Source of the DNA: an uncultured Sphingobacteriales bacterium
Lineage (GTDB): Bacteria > Bacteroidota > Bacteroidia > Chitinophagales > Chitinophagaceae
Reading direction: 5' to 3'
Assembly: GCA_946479435.1 (NCBI GenBank)
Contig: CAMLFX010000032.1
Span: forward strand, 1-28,498
DNA: 28,498 bases
The notes below the pieces were generated by a model that saw only the letters and a program-made list of their open reading frames with translations, was not told the origin of the DNA and did no database searches. Below, one piece after another: positions 16,730 through 23,838 of the stretch. Position numbers and translations under genes: made by a program. Within the stretch, counting starts at the first letter, position 1, and the number at the start of each line of letters is the position of its first letter.

Positions 16730-17467
16730 TTGCTCCAATTCTGAAGCCATATCCTGGAGATCTTTTATGCTGATATCTACAAGCCCTGCCTCCATATCAA
16801 CTAATTCAAGCCTAGGCTGACCTACCATTACGCCCATTGTTACTGAGCAACGCAAAAAATATATCTTACCCATCTGAACGTCCAATGTTTCTTCCGATCT
16901 CGCTTCGGTTCTTGCCCATAATGCTGTTTTCCCCGGCTTGGTAAGTTTTATAACTTCCATACTGTTATTGGTAACGCGGGTTACCTTTTCATCGTCTACA
17001 TGCAAATTGTATTGTACTATGCCTCCGGTAAATGCTTTAGGCCTATAGACATACAGTAATGCATACGGAGCGGTTCCGGGTAAAATTGTTGATGCTATTG
17101 AATCAAGCTGGGTATTATTCAGAGATGTATACTTTTCTACATTGCTCACAGTATAAACATCGGCCCATATACGATAACAGGTACTCCAGAGATCGGGGCT
17201 TTTTACGCTTGTTACGACTATGGCATTGCCACCAAGTTCTTTAGCTTTTTCTGAAACAGCCTCTAATGTTTTTGTGTAGCCACAATTGAACCTCCAACCA
17301 TCGAGCATTTTTACACTGCCTATTTTTTTTGCACTGGGAGGCAACTGTTCTTTTTTCAGAGTTAATACATCAGGGCTTGTAGCCTGGGCTATCGAGATAA
17401 ATGAAGTTGCAATAAGTATTGCAGTGATGAAGGGTTTTAGTAATGCCACTGTATAAAATTTAAGCAC
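16715..17467 (-). CDS. Secreted protein of unknown function, paralogue 2 (DUF2846-like C-terminal half)
   Basis: The protein has 250 residues with a hydrophobic N-terminus typical of export (FITAILIATSFISIAQA). The start is GTG, at 17467 or 18 bp inside at 17449; no ATG fits. The N-terminal half has KKIGSVKMLDG, CGYTKTLE, KELGGNAIVVTSVK and CYRIWADVY, a layout reminiscent of RcsF/DUF4156-like proteins. The C-terminal half (LLYVYRPKAF, VDDEKV, LTKPGKTALWA, MGKIYFLRC) resembles DUF2846-like domains. It is a full-length paralogue of the product of 17580-18362. Function is unknown; it is probably periplasmic. A decayed pabB end lies just upstream of it. Confidence 0.78.
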   Translation of the reverse strand: MLKFYTVALLKPFITAILIATSFISIAQATSPDVLTLKKEQLPPSAKKIGSVKMLDGWRFNCGYTKTLEAVSEKAKELGGNAIVVTSVKSPDLWSTCYRIWADVYTVSNVEKYTSLNNTQLDSIASTILPGTAPYALLYVYRPKAFTGGIVQYNLHVDDEKVTRVTNNSMEVIKLTKPGKTALWARTEARSEETLDVQMGKIYFLRCSVTMGVMVGQPRLELVDMEAGLVDISIKDLQDMASELEQNNKG

Positions 17468-17482
17468 TAAAATAGTATTAAA

Positions 17483-17568
17483 TTATTCTGAACCAAATAC
17501 TCTTTCCAAAGCCCAGGCTTTGAGCGCATTTCTTCGTATTTCTATTCGGGATACCATCGGATATGTGG
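17483..17568 (-). pseudogene. Decayed copy of the pabB 3' end
   Basis: This non-coding gap matches the end of pabB on the same strand. The 23 bases at 17499-17521 are identical to 19059-19081, and the 14 bases at 17525-17538 are identical to 19086-19099. A one-base offset change between the blocks shifts the frame. A TAA at the equivalent place (17483-17485) and weaker similarity up to about 17568 complete the match. It corresponds to the last roughly 28 codons of PabB (around EEMRLKAWALERVF). The right boundary is approximate. Confidence 0.88.
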
Positions 17569-17579
17569 GATTTAGTCTT

Positions 17580-18362
17580 TTACTTATTAGCTGCATCAAC
17601 AACCATTTCCTGAAAGTTTTTAAAACCAATGTCATAGAAACCCTTGGATGGAATTACAAAACCCAGGATAGGACGCAGTACATTTCCATACCGGTAAAGA
17701 TGGCAACGCAAGAAATAAACTTTACCCATCTCTACATTTAATGTTTCTTCTGTTTCAAAAAATATCATTCTCGTCCAAAATTTAACGCTACCCGGTTTAG
17801 TAATCTTGACAACGGTCTTATCTTCAATAGATAAGGTTGTTATCTTTTTATTATCCATATACAAAGTAAGATCGGCGTTATTTTCGTAAGTATTAGGCCT
17901 GTACATGTATACCAGGGAATAGTTTGCATCTTCAGGAACTAAAGTGTGGATTAGCGAATCATATATTGCACCTCTACATTTTTTCTTTTCCTCACTGTTA
18001 GCAATGGGAACTTTATATACATCAGCCCATATTTTGAAACAACTAATCATTACACCCGGTTGTTTCACACGGGTAATTACGATTGCATTGCCGCCTTTTT
18101 CGAAAGCGTCTACGCAAATTCTTTCCAATGTTTGACTGTAATCGCAATCAACAAGGAAGCCATTTATCTCTTTTACACTGCCTATTTTTTTCGCACCCGC
18201 GGGAATACTGTCTTTTTTAAAGATTAGTATACCAGCATCATCGGCACCTATGAGGACCCTGTTTTTCTTAGGTATCACTATATCATCAGCACCTTGTGCC
18301 AATGCAAATATAGAAGTACAGCATATAGCCAATAATACAAGGATAGGGATCAGGAACTTCAT
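17580..18362 (-). CDS. Secreted protein of unknown function, paralogue 1 (DUF2846-like C-terminal half)
   Basis: The protein has 260 residues when started at 18362, which begins the signal peptide MKFLIPILVLLAICCTSIFA. The longer frame to 18440 would read through the terminator of the upstream gene, so it is rejected. Landmarks are shared with the product of 16715-17467: AGAKKIGSVKEINGF, CDYSQTLE, GGNAIVITRVK, CFKIWADVYKV, LVYMYRP, MDNKKITTL, ITKPGSVKFW and MGKVYFLRC. Two conserved cysteines in the N-terminal half could pair. The role is unknown; a periplasmic or envelope location is likely. A GTTATTTTG box lies 15 nt before the start. Confidence 0.78.
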   Translation of the reverse strand: MKFLIPILVLLAICCTSIFALAQGADDIVIPKKNRVLIGADDAGILIFKKDSIPAGAKKIGSVKEINGFLVDCDYSQTLERICVDAFEKGGNAIVITRVKQPGVMISCFKIWADVYKVPIANSEEKKKCRGAIYDSLIHTLVPEDANYSLVYMYRPNTYENNADLTLYMDNKKITTLSIEDKTVVKITKPGSVKFWTRMIFFETEETLNVEMGKVYFLRCHLYRYGNVLRPILGFVIPSKGFYDIGFKNFQEMVVDAANK

Positions 18363-18377
18363 AAGTGGAATTTGCTG

Positions 18378-18386
18378 CAAAATAAC
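18378..18386 (-). promoter_or_regulatory. Possible -7 box (GTTATTTTG) for paralogue 1
   Basis: The minus strand reads GTTATTTTG, 15 nt before the start at 18362 and just after a terminator, where a new promoter would be needed. It is one base off TAnnTTTG. Confidence 0.3.
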
Positions 18387-18398
18387 AGATGTAAAGCA

Positions 18399-18431
18399 AA
18401 AAAGAAGGAACGGGCTTAAGACCCGTTCCTT
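18399..18431 (-). terminator. Terminator after the Cys-rich secreted protein gene
   Basis: A perfect 10-bp stem (AAGGAACGGG at 18405-18414 with CCCGTTCCTT at 18422-18431) encloses a 7-base loop. On the minus strand it is followed by a T-run (complement of 18399-18406). It lies 24 bp after the stop at 18456. Confidence 0.9.
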
Positions 18432-18455
18432 AATGTGCATAATGAAATATTATGT

Positions 18456-18938
18456 CTAATTTAAAACGATTGTAGCATTACCCCCACCTGTATTGGTCCA
18501 TGTACCATTAACCTGTGTGCCAACAGGGCATCCGCTGCATACATCGCTAATTCTCATGCAACCGGATGTAGTAGCAGTACAGGCGCCGCCAAGCATTATC
18601 ATTGCATCTAAAGGACAACTGACAGGGCCACCATAATTGTGACAACTGGTATTGGGTAAGTGGCAATAGAAATTAATACCCGCCCAAGAGACAGGCCCTG
18701 TAGGAGCTGTACCATTCCAGATACCGGGAGTAGTTGCATCGACAGTAATAGTTGACATAGGTGGAACAACATTAATACCTACATAATACGAATTGCCACG
18801 GCAAGCACCACCCTGGTCGATAGCCCAGGCAATGTAGTCGATAGTGCAATTAGTATTGTTAGTAATAGTGAGCACTTGTGCTTTTGCACTGAAGCAAAAT
18901 GAGAGGATGAGCCCTAAGGCTAATAACATTTTTTTCAT
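18456..18938 (-). CDS. Cys-rich secreted protein of unknown function
   Basis: The protein has 160 residues with the signal peptide MKKMLLALGLILSFCFSAKA. The mature part has nine cysteines and is rich in Gly, Thr and Asn (for example VLTITNNTNCTIDYIAWAID, WAGINFYCHLPNTSCHNYGG, and SDVCSGC near the end). The sequence suggests a disulfide-bonded beta protein outside the cytoplasm. I recognise no family. It is a self-contained unit: a terminator follows it, and a TACATTTT box preceded by TTG 21 nt upstream lies ahead of it. It sits between pabB and a protein whose duplicated copy has the pabB remnant directly beside it, so it may be an insertion into an older pabB-neighbour arrangement. Confidence 0.78.
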   Translation of the reverse strand: MKKMLLALGLILSFCFSAKAQVLTITNNTNCTIDYIAWAIDQGGACRGNSYYVGINVVPPMSTITVDATTPGIWNGTAPTGPVSWAGINFYCHLPNTSCHNYGGPVSCPLDAMIMLGGACTATTSGCMRISDVCSGCPVGTQVNGTWTNTGGGNATIVLN

Positions 18939-19000
18939 GGTGGTATTTTTTTAAGGTTGAAAAATGTAATTAAAGTTAACACCACCTAACAATAGATAGC

Positions 19001-19018
19001 CACCGTTTTTTAACGGTG
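19001..19018 (-). terminator. Weak hairpin after pabB
   Basis: A 7-bp stem (CACCGTT/AACGGTG) encloses a TTTT loop, 28 bp after the pabB stop. No T-run follows on the minus strand, so termination is uncertain. Confidence 0.35.
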
Positions 19019-19045
19019 TTATCACTACTACAATTGCACGATTAA

Positions 19046-20332
19046 TTATTGTACAAACACTCTTTCCAAAGCCCAGGCTTTCAATCGCATTTCTTCGTAC
19101 TCTTGCTCCGGTATACTATCGTAAGTGATAGCACCACCCGTTTGGTAAGAAAGATATTTGGTGGCAGCGTTGTAGAATAAGCTGCGAATGATAACATTGA
19201 AATCGAAATCGCCGTAGGGAGTGATATAGCCTACTGTGCCGGAGAATAGTTCGCGACGGGTTTGTTCGTACTGTTCTATCAGTTCCATCACCTTTATTTT
19301 AGGTGCGCCCGTCATGCTGCCCATAGGAAATGAATAGCGCAGTGCGTGGGTAAATGGCCTGCCTTGCGTTAGTGTACCGCTGACTGTTGATATCATTTGG
19401 TGCACTTGGGGGAATGTATAGATGCCGAAGAGTTCATCCACTTTTACGCTGCCTACATCGCAGCATCGTGCCAAATCGTTACGCACCAGGTCAACTATCA
19501 TTACATTTTCCGCACGTTCTTTTATGTTCTGTTGCAGTTCGCTTTTTATTGCTTCATCTTTTATGGCATCAGCATCTCTACGTGCGGTACCCTTTATAGG
19601 TTGCGATGTAATTGTATTGCCATGCTTGCAGATATACCGCTCGGGGCTGGCGCACATCATGTATGCGTTCTTGTTGCGATAATACGCCGCAAATGGCGCA
19701 GGCGATAATGCATTCAGCGATTGAAATGCATTTAAGGGTAGCAACGAATTATTCTCTGAATAGCCTTCTGCACAGAAGTTTATCTCGTAGCAGTCGCCAT
19801 TGCGAATGTGTTTGCGCAGGGAGCTGATGGTTTGTAAGTATGATGCCTTATCGATGCGGTGTTGCCAACTAACAGCAGGTAATGCAGTATTTACTTCTGC
19901 TGTCGTAGCATTAATGTCTTCCCATATTTCATCAGGGCTAACTATTAATGTTTCTATATGCAAGGTTGTTTTACTCCTATCTACATAACAAACTATCTGC
20001 GGACGAAAAAAGTATAGTTGAGAGAAACTATACTTTGCTTCGTGGCGGGAGCTAAGCTTAAGTTCCAGCTGATTTTTATAGTCGTAGTTGATATTACCGA
20101 AATACCAATCCTTAGTATTATTGTGCGCAAGCTGAAGTTCTTGCAGGCTATCGGCCACTTCTCCTACTGCACCGGCTGCTAACATGCATTCGTATCGCCC
20201 ATACGTGTCAACATAGTTATTGCTATCTAAAAAAAGAAGGATGCTAAACCGGTTGGCCCAGTTCAGCATCCTGTTCTTTAGCTCGTTGTATTGCCCGGGG
20301 GCTATGGGGTATTCAGCTATTTGTCGTTGCAA
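19046..20332 (-). CDS. pabB: Aminodeoxychorismate synthase component I (chorismate-binding)
   Basis: This 428-residue enzyme of the anthranilate synthase/PabB chorismate-binding family amidates chorismate to 4-amino-4-deoxychorismate for folate synthesis, with a PabA partner not seen here. Motifs: GDCYEINFCAEG (179-190), QPIKGTARR with Lys247 (the PIKGT motif typical of PabB rather than TrpE), ENVMIVDLVRNDLARCC, FPMGSMTGAPK and SYQTGGAITYDS. The start is TTG at 20332, since an in-frame stop lies 12 bp upstream; an ATG at residue 22 is the alternative. It lies 16 bp after the acidic-protein gene and is probably cotranscribed with it. The last bases of this gene are duplicated at 17483-17568. 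Confidence 0.9.
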   Translation of the reverse strand: MQRQIAEYPIAPGQYNELKNRMLNWANRFSILLFLDSNNYVDTYGRYECMLAAGAVGEVADSLQELQLAHNNTKDWYFGNINYDYKNQLELKLSSRHEAKYSFSQLYFFRPQIVCYVDRSKTTLHIETLIVSPDEIWEDINATTAEVNTALPAVSWQHRIDKASYLQTISSLRKHIRNGDCYEINFCAEGYSENNSLLPLNAFQSLNALSPAPFAAYYRNKNAYMMCASPERYICKHGNTITSQPIKGTARRDADAIKDEAIKSELQQNIKERAENVMIVDLVRNDLARCCDVGSVKVDELFGIYTFPQVHQMISTVSGTLTQGRPFTHALRYSFPMGSMTGAPKIKVMELIEQYEQTRRELFSGTVGYITPYGDFDFNVIIRSLFYNAATKYLSYQTGGAITYDSIPEQEYEEMRLKAWALERVFVQ

Positions 20333-20348
20333 TGCTGCCCTTTAGTTT

Positions 20349-20813
20349 TTAGAAGTCATCATCGTCGTCGTCAAAGCCGCCACCTTCTTCGCTGAAGAAA
20401 CCCAGGTCTTTAAAATCGTCATCTACATCAAAATCATCATCGCCCTTTGATTTTTTTCCTGCCGGAGCTTTGGTTTTCGATTTTGGAATATCAAATTCTT
20501 CAAACTCTTTGTCTAAATCAAAATCATCATCCTCATCACTTTCTTCAAATTCATCATCTTCGTCGATGTCATCGTCATCTTCGTCATCATCATCCTCATC
20601 CTTTTTTGCTTTAGCTTTAGATGAAGTTGTAGATTTTTTAGCCGCAGTTTTTTTCTTCGGCGTTTCCTCTATTTCTTCATCCAGATCATCTTCATCGTCC
20701 TCTACCTCTTTCGCAGGTTTGGTACTTTTTTTTGCTGTTGCCTTGGCGCTGTCTGTTGCGCTCTTCTTAGGTGCAGCTGCTTTTTTGTTTGAATTCGACT
20801 TCATAGCGCTCAT
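20349..20813 (-). CDS. Acidic/lysine-rich low-complexity protein
   Basis: The protein has 154 residues. The first third is a Lys/Ala/Ser-rich tract (SNSNKKAAAPKKS, KSTKPAKE). Alternating Lys-rich and Asp/Glu-rich blocks follow, and the end is almost pure aspartate before a terminal Phe. No folded domain is visible; it is predicted disordered and strongly polyampholytic. The start at 20813 (MSAMKSNSNKK) is preferred over the longer frame to 20873; 20804 is also possible. Such proteins may bind nucleic acids or RNA polymerase (compare the acidic tail of RpoE delta or histone-like tails), but this is only a resemblance. It lies between purA (78 bp) and pabB (16 bp). Confidence 0.75.
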   Translation of the reverse strand: MSAMKSNSNKKAAAPKKSATDSAKATAKKSTKPAKEVEDDEDDLDEEIEETPKKKTAAKKSTTSSKAKAKKDEDDDDEDDDDIDEDDEFEESDEDDDFDLDKEFEEFDIPKSKTKAPAGKKSKGDDDFDVDDDFKDLGFFSEEGGGFDDDDDDF

Positions 20814-20891
20814 ACTCTGTTGATGCCGTAAAATTTTAATAGTTTGATGAAATTGCCAAATTTTTTTGGCCAAAAAAATATAATTTTTTTC

Positions 20892-22157
20892 CTAGAAAAT
20901 CTTTAGTAACTGCTCACGTGCAGTGCCGTTTGACACATAGGCAATTTTAGTTTCAAGATATTGCTCTACATACTTGCAGTAGTCTTTAAACACCTGTGGT
21001 GTTTCTTCGTAAGTGGTACATGCGCTTATTGGCCTGTCCCAACCCGCGAACGATTCGTAAACGGGTGTTATTGCTGCATCGCAGGCATCATAAGGAAATT
21101 CTTTTGTTTCTTTTCCTTCCACGTTATATGCAATGGCTGCTTTAATCGGGTTGAACTCGTCCAGCACGTCGGTCTTGGTCATTATAAGTTTAGTAACACC
21201 GCTTAACATAACTGCATAACGAAGTGCGACAAGATCTATCCAGCCACAACGGCGTGGGCGACCTGTAGTTGCACCAAATTCGTTGCCCGCTTTGCGCAAC
21301 GCTTCGCCACTTTCATCTTCCAGTTCGGTAGGGAAAGGGCCACTACCCACGCGTGTGCAATAAGCTTTTGTAATACCATATACCTCGCCAATACGCGAAG
21401 GCGCTACACCCAAACCATTACAAACACCTGCTGCAATGGTATTGGAAGAGGTTACGAACGGATAGGTACCAAAATCAATATCCAGCATACTACCCTGCGC
21501 ACCTTCAGCCAGCACTTTTTTACCCTCTTCCAGGTGCATATCCAGCCAATATTCGGCATTTACTATTTGCAACGTGCGCAAGTATTCGATGGATTTCAGG
21601 AATTGCTCTTCCCATTCCTTCCAGTCTATCACCTCATCATACTGCTTCAGGATATCCAGGTGTTTCTGCTTGAGCGCTTCGTATTTTTTATGAAAGTTTT
21701 TGCTGAGAATATCGCCTACACGCAAACCGTTACGGCCTGTTTTATCCATATAAGCCGGGCCTATACCTTTTAAGGTCGATCCGATCTTCTCCTTACCCTT
21801 TGCAGCTTCAGAAGCGGCATCGAGCGCACGGTGCGTAGGCACTATAAGGTGCGCACGCTGCGATATGTACAAACGGTCAAGCATATCTGCCTGTAAAGGC
21901 AGTATAGTGTTTATTTCTTTTTGCAAAGTAACAGGGTCTATCACCACGCCATTACCTATCAGGTTGAGGCAGTGTGTATGAAATACCCCCGATGGTATGG
22001 TATGCAGTACTACTTTCTTACCATCTACATATAAAGTGTGGCCGGCATTAGGACCACCCTGGAAGCGTGCAATAATATCGTATTCGGCAGCAAGAAAATC
22101 TACTATTTTTCCTTTACCCTCATCACCCCATTGCAAACCCAGCAAAACATCAATCAT
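20892..22157 (-). CDS. purA: Adenylosuccinate synthetase
   Basis: This 421-residue enzyme catalyses the GTP-dependent joining of IMP and aspartate to adenylosuccinate, the first committed step to AMP. Motifs: WGDEGKGK (10-17, catalytic Asp12), GGPNAGHT with His40, KGIGPAYMDKTGRNGLRVGD, AEGAQGSMLDIDFGTYPFVT and GRPRRCGWIDLVALRYA. Length and start fit the family exactly. It is cytoplasmic. A TACATTTG -7 box lies 92 nt upstream. The two genes downstream on the same strand (acidic protein, pabB) may be read with it. The upstream SPFH gene is 123 bp away. Confidence 0.97.
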   Translation of the reverse strand: MIDVLLGLQWGDEGKGKIVDFLAAEYDIIARFQGGPNAGHTLYVDGKKVVLHTIPSGVFHTHCLNLIGNGVVIDPVTLQKEINTILPLQADMLDRLYISQRAHLIVPTHRALDAASEAAKGKEKIGSTLKGIGPAYMDKTGRNGLRVGDILSKNFHKKYEALKQKHLDILKQYDEVIDWKEWEEQFLKSIEYLRTLQIVNAEYWLDMHLEEGKKVLAEGAQGSMLDIDFGTYPFVTSSNTIAAGVCNGLGVAPSRIGEVYGITKAYCTRVGSGPFPTELEDESGEALRKAGNEFGATTGRPRRCGWIDLVALRYAVMLSGVTKLIMTKTDVLDEFNPIKAAIAYNVEGKETKEFPYDACDAAITPVYESFAGWDRPISACTTYEETPQVFKDYCKYVEQYLETKIAYVSNGTAREQLLKIF

Positions 22158-22233
22158 AAAAAAAATTTGGCGCGTAAAATTAGTTCACAAGCTGAAAAGT
22201 CAAAATGTGATTTTAATTAGTTTGTTCCTGGTA

Positions 22234-22285
22234 AATAATGGTTGTGGTGCAAATGTATATAACAGAAGACAAATGAACCATTATT
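22234..22285. repeat. Short inverted repeat around the purA promoter box
   Basis: AATAATGGTT (22234-22243) and AACCATTATT (22276-22285) are perfect 10-bp inverted copies, 32 bp apart. The -7 box lies between them, and the SPFH stop codon lies in the right arm. It could be a control site or a weak terminator for the SPFH gene. Confidence 0.5.
22250..22257 (-). promoter_or_regulatory. -7 box candidate for purA
   Basis: The minus strand reads TACATTTG, an exact TAnnTTTG match, 92 nt before purA. A TTTG is found 12 nt further up, too close for a standard -33. Confidence 0.45.
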
Positions 22286-23213
22286 GATTTTTAGATTTTG
22301 TAATAGAAGAATGCTGCACTGTGGACATTAGTTGCTGCATGGTACGTTGCATAGCCTCGTTAGAGCCATCTAAAAATATTGTATTGCCTTTACCATTTTC
22401 GGCAAAATGCTTTATGGCGTCAGTCCACATGGAAAAAAGTATAAATGAAGCGTCGAGGTTGGCTGTTTCCATTTCTTTAGCTGCAAGGGCCATACCTTTA
22501 GCTACTTCTTCGCGAAATAAGGCTACACCCTGCCCACGTAACTGTGCTGCCTGACGCTCAGCTTCAGCAGATATTTTGATTGCATTACCATCGGCCTCAG
22601 CAGCTTTTGTTTTGGTTATCAACAAAGCCTGTCCTTCGTTTTCTGCCGCAGCCTTCAGATTGTTTGATGCTACGACCTGAGCCATCGATTTTACAATAAT
22701 CTCATCGAAGGCGATATCATTCATTTGCAGATCTAATAAATGATAACCCCAGCTTTCCAGTTGTTTATCCAGTTGCTCTTTTACGTGCAGTATTATCTCG
22801 GTACGTAACTGTAATATCTCCGATTGCTTTTTAGTAGCGACAAACGCCCGCACCGCACCTTCAACCGAACGGATAAGCGCCTGCATAAAGTTGCGTTCGT
22901 CCATAAACTTGAAGGCAACGTTCTGTATAGTGCCTGATTCCTGGTTCAGCACAGCGTACAATAGCATAGCCGAGAAATTGACATTGGCCTGGTCTTGTGT
23001 TATAGCCTGAAACTTAAGTTCGATAGAACGATTTTGATAGGATATACGGGCAAATATGTTTTCAATAAGCGGAATACGCATATTAAGGCCCGGACGTAAA
23101 ATGCGCGAAAACTTACCAAAAACAGTGATAACAGCCACTGTGCCCTGCCTTACTGTAACAAATGACATTAAAACAATAATCAGGATGACGCCCAATGAAA
23201 TATACAAACCCAT
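22281..23213 (-). CDS. SPFH/Band 7 membrane protein (stomatin-like)
   Basis: This 310-residue protein has one N-terminal membrane anchor (GLYISLGVILIIVLMSFV) and then an SPFH domain (about 22-200: GTVAVITVFGKFSRILRPGLNMRIP opens it; IQNVAFKFMDERNFMQALIRS is mid-domain). An Ala/Glu-rich coiled-coil tail follows (AAAENEGQALLITKTKAAEADG). Such proteins form oligomers in membrane microdomains and often regulate proteases or membrane fluidity. The family resembles QmcA and stomatin-type members, but no NfeD partner gene is next to it. It is divergent from the gene at 23287, sharing a 73-bp gap. It ends 123 bp before purA on the same strand. Confidence 0.88.
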   Translation of the reverse strand: MGLYISLGVILIIVLMSFVTVRQGTVAVITVFGKFSRILRPGLNMRIPLIENIFARISYQNRSIELKFQAITQDQANVNFSAMLLYAVLNQESGTIQNVAFKFMDERNFMQALIRSVEGAVRAFVATKKQSEILQLRTEIILHVKEQLDKQLESWGYHLLDLQMNDIAFDEIIVKSMAQVVASNNLKAAAENEGQALLITKTKAAEADGNAIKISAEAERQAAQLRGQGVALFREEVAKGMALAAKEMETANLDASFILFSMWTDAIKHFAENGKGNTIFLDGSNEAMQRTMQQLMSTVQHSSITKSKNQ

Positions 23214-23228
23214 ATATGTGGCTATTTA

Positions 23229-23259
23229 TTTGGAAATATACAAACATGTGCGAAATTTG
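23229..23259 (+). promoter_or_regulatory. Promoter candidate for the IPExxxVDY-type gene
   Basis: TTTG at 23229-23232 is followed after 19 nt by GAAATTTG (23252-23259), one base off TAnnTTTG. This is the only place in the window where both -33 and -7 elements sit at the usual spacing. It lies 27 nt before the start at 23287. Confidence 0.45.
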
Positions 23260-23286
23260 AAATGGGAAACCTAATATTAAATAAGC

Positions 23287-23727
23287 ATGTCGGGAAAATG
23301 GACGCTGGATACTGAGGCGATGGAAGAAGATTTTTTTTCTGACAGCGCACTGATAGGCATTGTAAGTGCCCTGCCTGCTTACAAACTATGCTGGAAGCTG
23401 AATATGAAACTCGACATTAATTTTGTGCGCGAGCCCGAACTGGACATTTTGCTGCAAAAAACGCAAGCTATTCAACATTACTTCCCTATTTACCAATATG
23501 CACTTCCCTTAAGTGGCAGCAGGCACCTGCTGTATAAGCTAAAAAGTGAAAAAGAGGCTTTATTACCTGAAGTAAAGCAACTTGACTACCTGTGGCTCAT
23601 ACAATCGCACGAGGCGGAACATGAAGCACATATAGCAGCACAGCAACTGCGTGACATAGCGGATATACAACTTGCCCAGATACTGGACCTGGAAAAACTG
23701 AAGAACCTAAGCAACCTGCTGGTATAG
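23287..23727 (+). CDS. IPExxxVDY family protein
   Basis: This 146-residue protein matches the Bacteroidota IPExxxVDY family: an opening with DFFSDSALIGIVSALPAYKLCWKLN, a central FPIYQYALPLS, and LLPEVKQLDYLWLI in place of the name motif (Ile to Leu and Val to Leu). It has no signal peptide and is cytoplasmic. The family has no established function and often sits beside pyruvate kinase or acyl-carrier genes; here it precedes a GT117-like gene by 111 bp with its own promoter. The C-terminal helical tail (AEHEAHIAAQQLRDIADIQL) is His/Ala/Gln rich. Confidence 0.75.
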   Translation: MSGKWTLDTEAMEEDFFSDSALIGIVSALPAYKLCWKLNMKLDINFVREPELDILLQKTQAIQHYFPIYQYALPLSGSRHLLYKLKSEKEALLPEVKQLDYLWLIQSHEAEHEAHIAAQQLRDIADIQLAQILDLEKLKNLSNLLV

Positions 23728-23808
23728 CATATAGGCTTTCGGCACCAATTGAACACATATAAAAATGTTAATTCATTGATACCTATTAGGCGCATTGGTG
23801 TATTTTTC

Positions 23809-23816
23809 TATTTTTG
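23809..23816 (+). promoter_or_regulatory. -7 box candidate for the GT117-like gene
   Basis: TATTTTTG matches TAnnTTTG exactly, 22 nt before the start at 23839. No -33 TTTG is evident. Confidence 0.5.
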
Positions 23817-23838
23817 TTGCCTGTCAAACTAATGCTGC

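Noticed and set aside
18363..18440. Longer start for the secreted-protein paralogue 1
   Set aside because: It would run through the terminator hairpin of the upstream gene; 18362 begins a clean signal peptide.
20470..20823. Plus-strand Ser-rich open frame opposite the acidic protein
   Set aside because: It is the mirror of Asp/Glu/Lys repeats on the coding strand; no independent start or domain.
20861..20878. 18-bp palindrome TTTTTTTGGCCAAAAAAA between purA and the acidic gene
   Set aside because: It is mostly T and A runs with a 4-base GC core; it is easily explained by base composition and lacks a clear role.
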